A stretch of DNA of 64,000 nt, taken from contig NZ_QRUF01000005.1 of NCBI RefSeq assembly GCF_003458415.1, positions 30,236 to 94,235 on the forward strand. Reading direction: 5' to 3'. The position numbers and the translations under genes were made by a program. The DNA is from Collinsella sp. AF25-2LB (lineage in GTDB: Bacteria; Actinomycetota; Coriobacteriia; Coriobacteriales; Coriobacteriaceae). Shown in pieces: positions 1-7,620 of this stretch; within the stretch, counting starts at the first letter, position 1, and every line of letters starts with the position of its first letter. The notes below the pieces were generated by a model that did not search any database, had not been told where the DNA came from, and was given only the letters and a program-made list of their open reading frames with translations.

Positions 1-537
<537 letters not shown>

Positions 538-557
538 TTTCAGTCACATACCCTGTC

Positions 558-599
558 GGCCGCATGTGAATCCCCCACGGGCTCGCATGCGGCCTTTTT
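558..599 (+). terminator. Rho-independent terminator of lacG
   Basis: GGCCGCATG at 558-566 pairs perfectly with CATGCGGCC at 586-594 and is followed at once by TTTTT. It sits 20 bases after the lacG stop codon. Confidence 0.9.
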
Positions 600-620
600 G
601 TTTTCGCGCGGGTCGGCAGC

Positions 621-761
621 CGTTTGTCTAAATCTGCAACATCAAGTCGAGTTTTTTGCCTCTACCTGTTACAAATCAAGACAAACGGGAATCACTCTGC
701 CGAAACGTCTCAATCTGTAACAGATATCTGCTCAAATCGAGTCTAGGTGTTACAGATTGAG
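621..761. repeat. Four alternating copies of a GTTACAGATTGAGAC-type repeat
   Basis: Four related units lie in alternating orientation: 621-641 (minus), 667-688 (plus), 701-722 (minus) and 748-761 (plus). The consensus is close to TGTTACARATYRAGACAAAC. Units 3 and 4 share CTCAATCTGTAACA and its exact reverse complement. A fifth copy lies at 9424-9438. The units could be operators, recombination sites or a mobile repeat; the sequence does not decide. Confidence 0.75.
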
Positions 762-781
762 TTTTTGATTTGGGAGGTTGA

Positions 782-1006
782 GGATGGGGGATCGCGTGCC
801 GAAAGCATGGTCCCCGGATAAAAAAGCTCGCCGGCCAGGCCGAAGACATGGCCCACATCAAGGCAGACCTTTGCCCCTGCTCGCCCGAGCAAAAAGTCAT
901 GCCCCTCGATGCGCTCTGCCAGTCCGGCACCGAGACCCCGCAATGGCGGTGGGATGTGCTGGTCGGAGAGGGCGACCCGCTCTACTGCAAGTCCCGAGAG
1001 ATCTAA
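782..1006 (+). pseudogene. Possible small gene remnant, frame disrupted
   Basis: From about 820 to the stop at 1004-1006 one frame reads like protein (KLAGQAEDMAHIKADLCPC, later WRWDVLVGEGDPLYC) but has no start codon after the in-frame stop at 779-781 until an ATG at 848. An ATG with a GGGAGG site at 784 opens a different frame that meets this one at a run of six A at 820-825. One lost or gained A would join them. I do not recognise the product. It could also be chance coding. Confidence 0.3.
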
Positions 1007-1093
1007 GTATCCGCTGCAAGGTATAAGAACGAATTGGAGCCCTGGTACATACCGGGGCTCCTCGTGGTAGTGGCTGTCTAATGAATCTGGTGG

Positions 1094-1438
1094 CTAGGCC
1101 TCTTCGCCGCCACTGGATTCAGTTACCGTTTCCTCCTCACTATGTTGCGTCTCTCTCGTAGCCTCATCAACTTCTGTTGACGAATGTGCCTCTTCGTATA
1201 CTTCGATGTTCGCCTTGAGAATGGTTGCACTCTGTTCAGCAAGAGCGATCTTCCTCTGGTGCTTGTCGTAGGCATACAGTCCGATTCCACCTGCGACTAG
1301 CGTGGCTACAGAACCGATTACTCCACCCTGGATTCTTCCAACGGAAATCCCGCCCGCTCTGATATTGCTGATCAGCGCCTGAGGCCCACCGAGCTCTTTC
1401 GCCAGATGCGACAATTGCGCATAGTCCCAAGTCGTCAT
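1094..1438 (-). CDS. Small membrane protein of unknown function
   Basis: A 114-residue protein starting MTTWDYAQL. I chose the ATG at 1438 because GAGGAAAAGG lies just before it; a GTG eight codons upstream has no better site. Residues about 45-65 (VIGSVATLVAGGIGLYAY) form one predicted membrane helix. The C-terminal third is acidic and rich in Glu and Thr, so it is probably a soluble tail. It is divergent from the HTH protein at 1569, with about 130 bases between them, and may be controlled by it. I do not recognise the family. It may belong to the accessory island. Confidence 0.6.
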   Translation of the reverse strand: MTTWDYAQLSHLAKELGGPQALISNIRAGGISVGRIQGGVIGSVATLVAGGIGLYAYDKHQRKIALAEQSATILKANIEVYEEAHSSTEVDEATRETQHSEEETVTESSGGEEA

Positions 1439-1538
1439 TGCCTTTTCCTCACTTTCTTTCACTTCAGCACCGCTTCCACTGGGGTGCTCACTTTCGACAG
1501 TGCTATCATGCCATCGGTAAATAAGACGGTATATGTCC

Positions 1539-1544
1539 TATAAT
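1539..1544 (+). promoter_or_regulatory. Candidate -10 box of the HTH regulator
   Basis: TATAAT lies 25 bases before the ATG at 1569 in the divergent gap. No good -35 box is seen 17 bases upstream. The surrounding AT-rich stretch has short inverted repeats (AAGAC at 1523-1527, GTCTT at 1546-1550) that could be bound by the neighbouring regulator. Confidence 0.4.
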
Positions 1545-1568
1545 TGTCTTATCTGTTGTTAATGAGGA

Positions 1569-2480
1569 ATGATTAAGACAATGTACGTCCGCAAAGATCG
1601 CCCTAAGGACATTTTTCCAAAGAGACTCAGCGGTTTGATGGAAAGCTATGAAATAGAAAAGGGGCGCAGAGGCATTAGCAATATCGGCCTTGCGCGTCTG
1701 CTCTATCAAAAGCGTAACGGTACCGATGATGCCTCGCTAGCCGATGACCGCTATGCAGTGGAAAGGGAGAACGGCCGCAAGGCGATTGCGAGAAAGATCA
1801 GCCGATTTCGAAAAGGAGATCAGTTTCCTCAATGGGATGACCTCGTAGATCTGGCTGACATATTCGGAAAGCCAGTAGGTTTTCTCATCGGGGAGACCGA
1901 TTGTGATACGTACGAGCTCCAAGATATTGCTGACTTCCTTGGTCTCAGCGGCGAGGCTGTTCTGTCCATCGAGCGTATGACGAGAAAAGTTAGTGCGGAG
2001 TGGCTTCCGGAACAGTCTGGCGGCAACGGCGGAGACCATGAGGAATGGGAAAAATACCTCGTGAATGATATGGTCGCGAAGGCGAATGCCGAGCCAGAAG
2101 CTTGCAGGGCAGTGCTCAATCGAATGCTGACCGCAGCAGCGTTTAAAGACCTTGTGCTCTGCCTGTCTGAGGTCGGCGATGCCCAATACAATCTGCTTAT
2201 GGAACGCATTGCAAGTGCGGAAATAGAACTGAGAGACGCAGACGTACTCAGTGACAACCACCCAGACTCCATCATGGGGCAAATGGCGGCAAAATCCCGA
2301 TTCAGGGATGCTGCAACACGCCTGCAGGAAGCGGAAAATGCGGTGAGGTCCAGCAGGTATGCAGCTTATGAATGCCATGTCCGCATCGTTGATGAAATGT
2401 TCTCGGATATTACCCAGACTGACGCAAATACCGTAGCCAAAGAGCATGTCAAGCAGAGACAGTCAGGTAACCAGGCGTAG
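1569..2480 (+). CDS. XRE-like HTH regulator with long C-terminal region
   Basis: A 303-residue protein, or 299 if the ATG at 1581 is used; GAGG at 1564-1567 is too close to the first ATG and rather far from the second. Residues about 35-120 look like an XRE-type helix-turn-helix domain with an insertion: ISNIGLARLLYQ, then KAIARKISRFRKGDQFPQWD and DLADIFGKPVGFLIG, which is typical of the last helices of repressor domains. The rest is helical and acidic with no motif I know. It faces the small membrane protein across a shared promoter region and stands at the edge of the accessory island. It may be a phage-type repressor or a regulator of the island; the target is not known. Confidence 0.6.
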   Translation: MIKTMYVRKDRPKDIFPKRLSGLMESYEIEKGRRGISNIGLARLLYQKRNGTDDASLADDRYAVERENGRKAIARKISRFRKGDQFPQWDDLVDLADIFGKPVGFLIGETDCDTYELQDIADFLGLSGEAVLSIERMTRKVSAEWLPEQSGGNGGDHEEWEKYLVNDMVAKANAEPEACRAVLNRMLTAAAFKDLVLCLSEVGDAQYNLLMERIASAEIELRDADVLSDNHPDSIMGQMAAKSRFRDAATRLQEAENAVRSSRYAAYECHVRIVDEMFSDITQTDANTVAKEHVKQRQSGNQA

Positions 2481-3151
2481 CCGTCGTATCGATACGGAAG
2501 TGGGTATAAACCGTCCTGCTGCTTGCATACGTGGTTCCGTTGCCGCCCGTCAGCTTGTAGCAGTTATAGAAGCACTGCGAGTCCGAAACCCCGCTCGAAG
2601 GCAGCGCCCAGGTGGCGTCGGCGTAGATCGTCACCAGCGACGAGCACCCCGAGAAGCAGTAGGTCAGGTCGGTGAGCGCAGACGGGTCGAAGCCTCGGAA
2701 GTCCAGCTCGGCGGGCGACGAGCGCGAAGCGAACGCGAACCGCACGACTTGACACCTGCGAGGTTGCCCAAACCGGAGACCACCTCCAGCGCCGTGCATG
2801 AGTAGAAGAGGTGGGTCAGGTTCATGGTTGCGAACGTCGCCATGTCTGCCGCGAAGGCGATGCGCTCATCGGCCGCCTGGCCTTCACCTGCTGGATTTCG
2901 CCGCGCAGGGCGTCCGCCACCTCGGCGCTCTTGGCAGCCTCGGCCACTTGCCCCTCAAGCTCCTTGATGCGAGCCTCCTGCTTGGCGAGAAGCGCCTGGT
3001 AGCCCCTCTCCGAGTCCACTGCCTGCGGCTCTTCCGCCTGCGCGACCCCTTCTTGGCCGCCCGCCTGCGCTGCGACCTCTTCCTCGTCGTCGATGCTATG
3101 GTCGTCTCCGTCCATGTCGGCCTGCCTTTCGATTGACATAGGCCAGCACAA
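2449..3151 (-). pseudogene. Broken prophage remnant: scaffold-like start joined to BspA-like repeats
   Basis: Reading on the minus strand, the first part is acidic and coiled (YQALLAKQEARIKELEGQV, then ADALRGEIQQVKA) and resembles small scaffold-like phage proteins of Coriobacteriia. After KA the frame stops making sense, but one added base would restore QAADERIAF, so a 1-base deletion near 2880 is likely. That frame then runs into a DUF285/BspA-like repeat (MNLTHLFYSCTALEVVSGL), shifts again near 2740, and ends with FDPSALTDLTYCFSGCSSL and a conserved-looking tail to the stop at 2449. So two unlike phage genes have been fused by deletion and then frameshifted. No other phage genes are seen nearby. 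Confidence 0.65.
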
Positions 3152-3189
3152 ACGAACCGTCCCTTAACCATGCAAATAGGCTAAAGGTC

Positions 3190-3233
3190 GGTCACAAAGT
3201 GAGGTCATCCAGTCCGTTCGGCAGTTTGTGACC
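3190..3233. repeat. Small inverted repeat between phage remnant and ABC cassette
   Basis: GGTCACAAA at 3190-3198 pairs exactly with TTTGTGACC at 3225-3233. It lies about 70-110 bases before the cassette start at 3315, so it may be an operator, a terminator for upstream reading, or part of a dispersed repeat. Confidence 0.5.
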
Positions 3234-3314
3234 ATTAGCAAGAATTAGAGGCAACGCAACGAGCGAACGCTCGATAATGGTCTAGAATATTGGACTTGAC
3301 ATTTGGGAGGCAAG

Positions 3315-3512
3315 ATGGAGACTGTGAACCTTATCCTTGGAATTATCGCGTCTATCGCATCCATCGCCGCCGCCGTCATCTCGCTCCAAAACAAGCAAGA
3401 GATCAAGTCAATCAAAAAGAGTCTAAGCGACAACTCGCAGACCGCTACAGGTAAAGTTGCCACAAACGTCGTAGGCAGCAACAACTCGGCGAACATCCAT
3501 GCTTCGCGATAA
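3315..3512 (+). CDS. Small membrane-anchored first component of the ABC-3C-like cassette
   Basis: A 65-residue protein. The ATG at 3315 is preceded by GGGAGG at 3305-3310. Residues about 4-25 (NLILGIIASIASIAAAVISL) form one membrane helix, followed by a Lys-rich helix (QNKQEIKSIKKSLSD) and then GKVATNVVGSNNS. The same motif, as GKVATNITGDSNS, comes early in the next protein. The gene overlaps that next gene by 14 bases in another frame, so the two are translationally coupled or could be joined by a frameshift. Inference: it gives the complex a membrane piece, or is the effector of the system. I know no named family for it. Confidence 0.65.
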   Translation: METVNLILGIIASIASIAAAVISLQNKQEIKSIKKSLSDNSQTATGKVATNVVGSNNSANIHASR

Positions 3513-4104
3513 GCCAACGCAGACAAGCCAGAGCGCAATTGGAAAGGTCGCCACGAACATAACCGGCGACTCCAATAGCTATGACTCACATGACATAAAC
3601 ATCTACCAGCCCGTCTCGTCTGGCCCGCACCGGCCGCTTACAAAGACGCTCATGTATAAACTCCTGCAAATCATGATTTCGTCGACTGAGCCAACGGGCG
3701 AAGATTTCCCCCTTACGCCTCCGCCTCCTATAGAGAAGAAGCTGATTTACAACCACGCACCGCGTTACCTAAACATCATCAACGAGTATTCTGAGAACTA
3801 CGCTCGTCTCGACAGCGTGATCAAGGAATTCCCCGACAGCGAAGCCATCATCCAAAGGCTGAACAAGATGTTTGTCAATGTGGCAGACGTTCGCGATGAC
3901 GGCAAGCTGTGCGTAGGAAACGGCGATGCACAGCTCAAGCTCATCGAGAACGAGATCTATAACATGATTGTGAATGACGCAGGCTTTCAGGCTGACGAGG
4001 TCCCCGAAGAAATCATCAACCAGTTCTGCGTTGCGTTGATTGCCGTTGCCGTGGCAAAATGCAGAGTCCTTCTGAGGCCAGGTGATGACGATGCTGCTGC
4101 TTGA
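3499..4104 (+). CDS. Predicted effector-side component with ABC-3C C-terminal-type domain
   Basis: A 201-residue protein. It begins with a short linker holding GKVATNITGDSNS and DINIYQ, then a helical domain (residues about 48-190) starting LTKTLMYKLLQIM and ending INQFCVALIAVAVAKCRVLL. No nuclease or other catalytic motif is seen. The place in the operon, before a small middle gene and a DUF2326-type ATPase, matches the effector gene of ABC-three-component systems (Aravind group classification), in which a conserved C-terminal domain connects an effector to the ATPase. Here the variable N-terminal part is only a linker, and the likely effector is the separate membrane protein upstream. It overlaps both neighbours. 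The domain assignment is from context and needs a profile search. Confidence 0.6.
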   Translation: MLRDKPTQTSQSAIGKVATNITGDSNSYDSHDINIYQPVSSGPHRPLTKTLMYKLLQIMISSTEPTGEDFPLTPPPPIEKKLIYNHAPRYLNIINEYSENYARLDSVIKEFPDSEAIIQRLNKMFVNVADVRDDGKLCVGNGDAQLKLIENEIYNMIVNDAGFQADEVPEEIINQFCVALIAVAVAKCRVLLRPGDDDAAA

Positions 4105-4336
4105 TCGCAATAATGAGCCGACGAGCACGGTCTATTACATCGCTGCCGCCTTGGATGGCTACATCGACCAGAACCCAGGCTTGGACGCCGGTCAACTCTA
4201 TGAGGTAACGGCGAACACTCTGGTCAAGAAAGAAGTGAGCTACGACTTCTTTGTCATGGCTTTGGACTTTCTCTTCCTCCTCGGACGCGTGTCAATAGAC
4301 GAGAAGGGAGGGCTACATGTTCATCAAGTCGCTTAG
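4085..4336 (+). CDS. Predicted ABC-3C middle component (MC6-like)
   Basis: An 83-residue soluble protein. I chose the ATG at 4085 because GAGG lies about 7 bases upstream; it overlaps the previous gene by 20 bases and the ATPase gene by 20. Features are STVYYIAAALDGYI near the start, then a small helical body and a short C-terminal beta-hairpin (LLGRVSIDEKGGLHVHQ), which fits a compact winged-helix fold. Size, position and the YY-LDGYI start match the small middle components of ABC-three-component systems. Inference: it connects the effector-side protein to the ATPase. Confidence 0.6.
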   Translation: MTMLLLDRNNEPTSTVYYIAAALDGYIDQNPGLDAGQLYEVTANTLVKKEVSYDFFVMALDFLFLLGRVSIDEKGGLHVHQVA

Positions 4337-6041
4337 AATTCGCAAGACAACAACTGACGAAATAGTTCGCGAGGTCTTATTCCACAAGGGTGCCAACCTC
4401 ATCGTCGATACCGAGGACTCCGAATCGCACAATCGCGTTGGAAAAACAACCTTCCTCAAGCTCATTGATATCGCAATGGGCGCCAAGGACAGGAAGCTCA
4501 TTTACACAGACGCCGACACGGGCACGGTGACCGAGGAGCTACGCGATTTCATCGTCACAAACAAGATCGCCGTCGACATGACACTGACATCGGATTTTCC
4601 CGATGGCGATGACGTGATTCTCACAATCGACCTCTTCCCGAATGGAAGGTACTACATAGACGGCGAAAAGATGGGGCAGAAAGCTTACCAGCAACGACTC
4701 AATGTCTTGCTTTTCGGGAACGAAGCGAATGTGCCCACGTTTCGCCAATTGATCAATTCATTTGTCCGCGTGTCCGTAGGCGGGGATGATAATTCCTTCC
4801 TCAAAACCGTTCCCAGCGGCAGCACATCCATCTACCGGAGTGTCTACAACGCTCTGTTCGGCATCTCAGATCCGGCACTCGACAAAAAGCGTGACGACCT
4901 CAACAAGGACTTGAACAAGACGCGTGAGTCCATCAAACGCTATAAGAAAGTCCAGAACGTCGATACGGTCAGCGAGCAGCAGCAGATACTTGCAGGGCTC
5001 GAAGCCGAGCATGAAGAAGTCCAGTGCAAGCTCAACAGCATCATCGACGCCGATGTCTACAGGGCCAACCGCGATGAAATCGCGGCTACACGCACCCGAT
5101 ACGCATCTCTGACACTGCAACTCTCAGACATAGACTACAGGCTGCAACGAAATGAAGAGGCCCTGCAGACTGCTATGCAAGAGCGCGGTAGACAAGCCGA
5201 CGTTAATTTGAGCAGACGGTTTTTCGAGGAAGTCTGTTCGATGATCCCGATGGTGAATGCAACTTTCGAAGAGATGGTCGCATTCAACAACCAGCTCTGC
5301 GACAACAAGATTGCCTATTTCGCGAGTGTGGCAGAAAAACTGAAGGCCGAGCGTGCATCTGTGCAACGTGAAATCAGCCAACTGTCATCGCAGAACAGCC
5401 AATTCATGTCATTGGTGGAGCAAGACCTCATCGATGAGTACGAGTCGCTTCAGGCACGCCTAGTTGAGCTTTCGAGCAGTATCGGCAAATGCCGAGAAGT
5501 AATAGATACGCTCAACAGCTTTGAGGTAGAACAGACCAGCATTGAGGGAAAAATCGCATCGCTTGGCTCGTCTGATGATGGCGACGAGCCGCAATCCAAC
5601 GATTTTGCTGCAATGATGCTTGCGTTTAACGCATTCTTCACTCCGCTTGCCAGGGAGTTCAACAACGAATCGCCGCTGCTCGTTTACTATGAAGAGTCGA
5701 ACAAGTTCCCCGTTGCAATACGTGATACCGCTGGCTCCAGCACGGGCACACGCAAGTCACTCATCGCCGCATTTGATTTAGCGTATCAGCAGTTTGCAGA
5801 ATCAAAGGGCATCAAGACTCCGCGCTTCATAGTGCATGACGTCCTTGAAAACATCGAGGGTAAGGTGTTGCGTGACATAATCGCACGCGCCAGCACAATC
5901 AACTGCCAGTACATAGTCGCAGTCCTTAAGGAGAAGCTCGATTCGTCGCTGATACCAGCCGAGGAGCAGGGTAAACTGCAAATCCTGCAGCTTTCGATTG
6001 ACGATATGCTTTTCACGCGTGGCAAAGGTGTTGCGTCGTAG
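4317..6041 (+). CDS. DUF2326-type SMC-like ABC ATPase (ABC-3C system)
   Basis: A 574-residue protein with GGGAGGG at 4305-4311 before the ATG. Residues about 41-52 (NRVGKTTFLKLI) are the Walker A loop. Residues about 190-410 are long coiled coil rich in Glu, Gln and Lys. The C-terminal head has an ABC signature (SSTGTRKSLIAAFDLAY, near 475) and a Walker B-like strand (PRFIVHDVLEN, near 500) with His-Asp where SMC proteins have Asp-Glu. This is the layout of DUF2326 proteins, which are RecN/SMC-like ATPases of predicted conflict systems. It ends the four-gene cassette. The role as an invader sensor that controls the membrane component is inference from the family. Confidence 0.85.
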   Translation: MFIKSLRIRKTTTDEIVREVLFHKGANLIVDTEDSESHNRVGKTTFLKLIDIAMGAKDRKLIYTDADTGTVTEELRDFIVTNKIAVDMTLTSDFPDGDDVILTIDLFPNGRYYIDGEKMGQKAYQQRLNVLLFGNEANVPTFRQLINSFVRVSVGGDDNSFLKTVPSGSTSIYRSVYNALFGISDPALDKKRDDLNKDLNKTRESIKRYKKVQNVDTVSEQQQILAGLEAEHEEVQCKLNSIIDADVYRANRDEIAATRTRYASLTLQLSDIDYRLQRNEEALQTAMQERGRQADVNLSRRFFEEVCSMIPMVNATFEEMVAFNNQLCDNKIAYFASVAEKLKAERASVQREISQLSSQNSQFMSLVEQDLIDEYESLQARLVELSSSIGKCREVIDTLNSFEVEQTSIEGKIASLGSSDDGDEPQSNDFAAMMLAFNAFFTPLAREFNNESPLLVYYEESNKFPVAIRDTAGSSTGTRKSLIAAFDLAYQQFAESKGIKTPRFIVHDVLENIEGKVLRDIIARASTINCQYIVAVLKEKLDSSLIPAEEQGKLQILQLSIDDMLFTRGKGVAS

Positions 6042-6062
6042 GAGTGACCTGTACTCTCCTAC
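6038..6062. terminator. Hairpin between convergent ABC cassette and RM genes
   Basis: GTAGGAG at 6038-6044 pairs with CTCCTAC at 6056-6062. It spans the stop codons of the two convergent genes. There is no U-run, so it is only a weak terminator candidate. Confidence 0.4.
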
Positions 6063-6364
6063 TCCCGTACCCCCACCGAGAACTCCCCGCCGAAGTTGTT
6101 CACCTCGAACCGCTCGTCAGCCACAAGTTCCTCCTTGCTCACACGGCACGCGAACGGAAACAACTCGGCCACGTCCTGCAGTTCCAGGAACGTCCGGTAA
6201 CTCGACCGGTTTACCAGCATGTCGGCAAAGACCAAAAACCGCGTAAGCTCGTCATTCAGTTCGATGGGCTCTGCAATCACGTAGTGCCCCCGCCTCACGC
6301 GCCGGACAACGCCGAACTGATTGAGCGATGCCACAATCTTTTCGGAGCCCTTCAGGATGGTCAT
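6059..6364 (-). CDS. Conserved-looking protein of unknown function downstream of the restriction enzyme
   Basis: A 101-residue protein. The only start is the ATG at 6364, 38 bases after the restriction gene stop, with GAGG 14 bases upstream, which is far. The frame upstream (SVEAARKRMTILKG) also reads like protein, so the N-terminus may once have been longer. The first half looks like a winged helix (EKIVASLNQFGVVRRVRRGHYVI), and the second half is acidic and ends GEFSVGVRE. No known motif. It is in the same operon direction as the methyltransferase and endonuclease and could be an accessory of that system. Confidence 0.55.
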   Translation of the reverse strand: MTILKGSEKIVASLNQFGVVRRVRRGHYVIAEPIELNDELTRFLVFADMLVNRSSYRTFLELQDVAELFPFACRVSKEELVADERFEVNNFGGEFSVGVRE

Positions 6365-6402
6365 GCGCTTGCGCGCCGCCTCAACGCTCTTATTGTCCCG
6401 GC

Positions 6403-7620
6403 CTAGTCAAGTACCCGTTGCCTCTCCTCGACCATCTCGCAGAAGCCTCCCACATCCATGAGCCATTCTTGCTGTGAAGGCGTGTAGGTGGGGAAAAGCT
6501 GGGAGGGGATGACGAGCTGGAGCTTGCTGTCACGCATGGCGTTCGTGTAGTCCACGCTCACGGCGGGCTCCAGCGTGATAAGGTGCTTACGCTCGATGCG
6601 GTTCGCCTCCTCGAGCACCTGCCTCCAGCGCTCCTTGATGGTCGTCTTCGCACCGAGCATCGTAAGGCTCGAGGAGGGGAACCCCTCATCCCGGTAGCAC
6701 TCGATTGACGGAAAAATGAAGTCCGGCTTCGACTTTCCCTCGGTGTAGGGCTGTGCGGAGTATCGGATTCCCCTACCCTTGAACAGGAACTCAAGCTGGT
6801 GCTCGAACGCTGTGCCCGCGCGGGACTTCCTGCGCTGGAAGGTCGACATGGTGGTCTTCAGAATGCCGTCGACGTCGAGCTGGCCGTTCAAATAGGGCGC
6901 AAGGTCTCTCTCAAGCAGATGGCGCTCAAACACCTTGAACAGCAATTCCTCGCGCTCGTAGCACGCGAGCAGGCTTCGATCGGGGTCATCCGCCCAGTCG
7001 AGACCTTCAAGGGTTGAGATGGAGTACTCCGTAAAGTCGATGCCCTTCGGAAACGTATGTCCAAACCTCTTGACCATATCGTCCAAGTAGATATCCGCGC
7101 TCAAGGGAGCGCGCGTCTCGATACCAATCATGCCGAGGATGCGCGAGGCCACCGCACCGATACGGTTGCGCTCGCCCTTTGATACGGCATAGCCCGAGCG
7201 GTCGGGCTCCTCGAAGCCGAACAGCCACCTCAGCTGCGACTCGATGGTCGAGCCTTTTTTAGCGAAGATGATGAGCAGCCCGAGGTCATCGGAGTTGGCG
7301 ACCACCATGAGGTCGCCAGCGGATGCCTGCCTGATGGCGGGGTTGTCCTTGTAGTAGAGACGGTACTCGGTTCTCGTGGGATGTTTGCGGCGCGCATCGT
7401 ACCAAGTCACGGTCCCGTCGCACATCTCCGGCTCCGCCTCGTCGCACATGTAGGCGAACGTGGTGCGGATGTCGCGGATGTCGTCGTCACCGAACAGCGA
7501 CCTCAGCGGCAGCGTGCCGTTGAACTCGTGCTGATTACTCCTACCTGCGTCGATATCGACGTCCGCGAGGGTCTTCGAGACCGCGCCGTCGAAGTAGCTG
7601 CTAAGCGCCCCGTAATCCAT
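6403..7620 (-). CDS. Type II restriction endonuclease, EcoRII-like
   Basis: A 405-residue protein overlapping the methyltransferase gene by 20 bases. The C-terminal part (residues about 260-390) matches the EcoRII C-terminal nuclease fold: KSKPDFIFPSIECY, then MLGAKTTIKERWRQVLEEA and KHLITLEPAVS. The Asp of KPDF and the Lys of AKTT are the expected PD-(D/E)XK residues. EcoRII and its relatives cut at CCWGG or CCNGG sites; the exact site here is not known. The N-terminal 200 residues resemble the regulatory DNA-binding half of EcoRII rather than the short SsoII/PspGI form. It should restrict DNA not methylated by the neighbour. Confidence 0.9.
   Translation of the reverse strand: MDYGALSSYFDGAVSKTLADVDIDAGRSNQHEFNGTLPLRSLFGDDDIRDIRTTFAYMCDEAEPEMCDGTVTWYDARRKHPTRTEYRLYYKDNPAIRQASAGDLMVVANSDDLGLLIIFAKKGSTIESQLRWLFGFEEPDRSGYAVSKGERNRIGAVASRILGMIGIETRAPLSADIYLDDMVKRFGHTFPKGIDFTEYSISTLEGLDWADDPDRSLLACYEREELLFKVFERHLLERDLAPYLNGQLDVDGILKTTMSTFQRRKSRAGTAFEHQLEFLFKGRGIRYSAQPYTEGKSKPDFIFPSIECYRDEGFPSSSLTMLGAKTTIKERWRQVLEEANRIERKHLITLEPAVSVDYTNAMRDSKLQLVIPSQLFPTYTPSQQEWLMDVGGFCEMVEERQRVLD

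Noticed and set aside
621..761. CRISPR-like array
   Set aside because: Units alternate in direction, spacing is uneven and the between-unit sequences are short; there are no cas genes.
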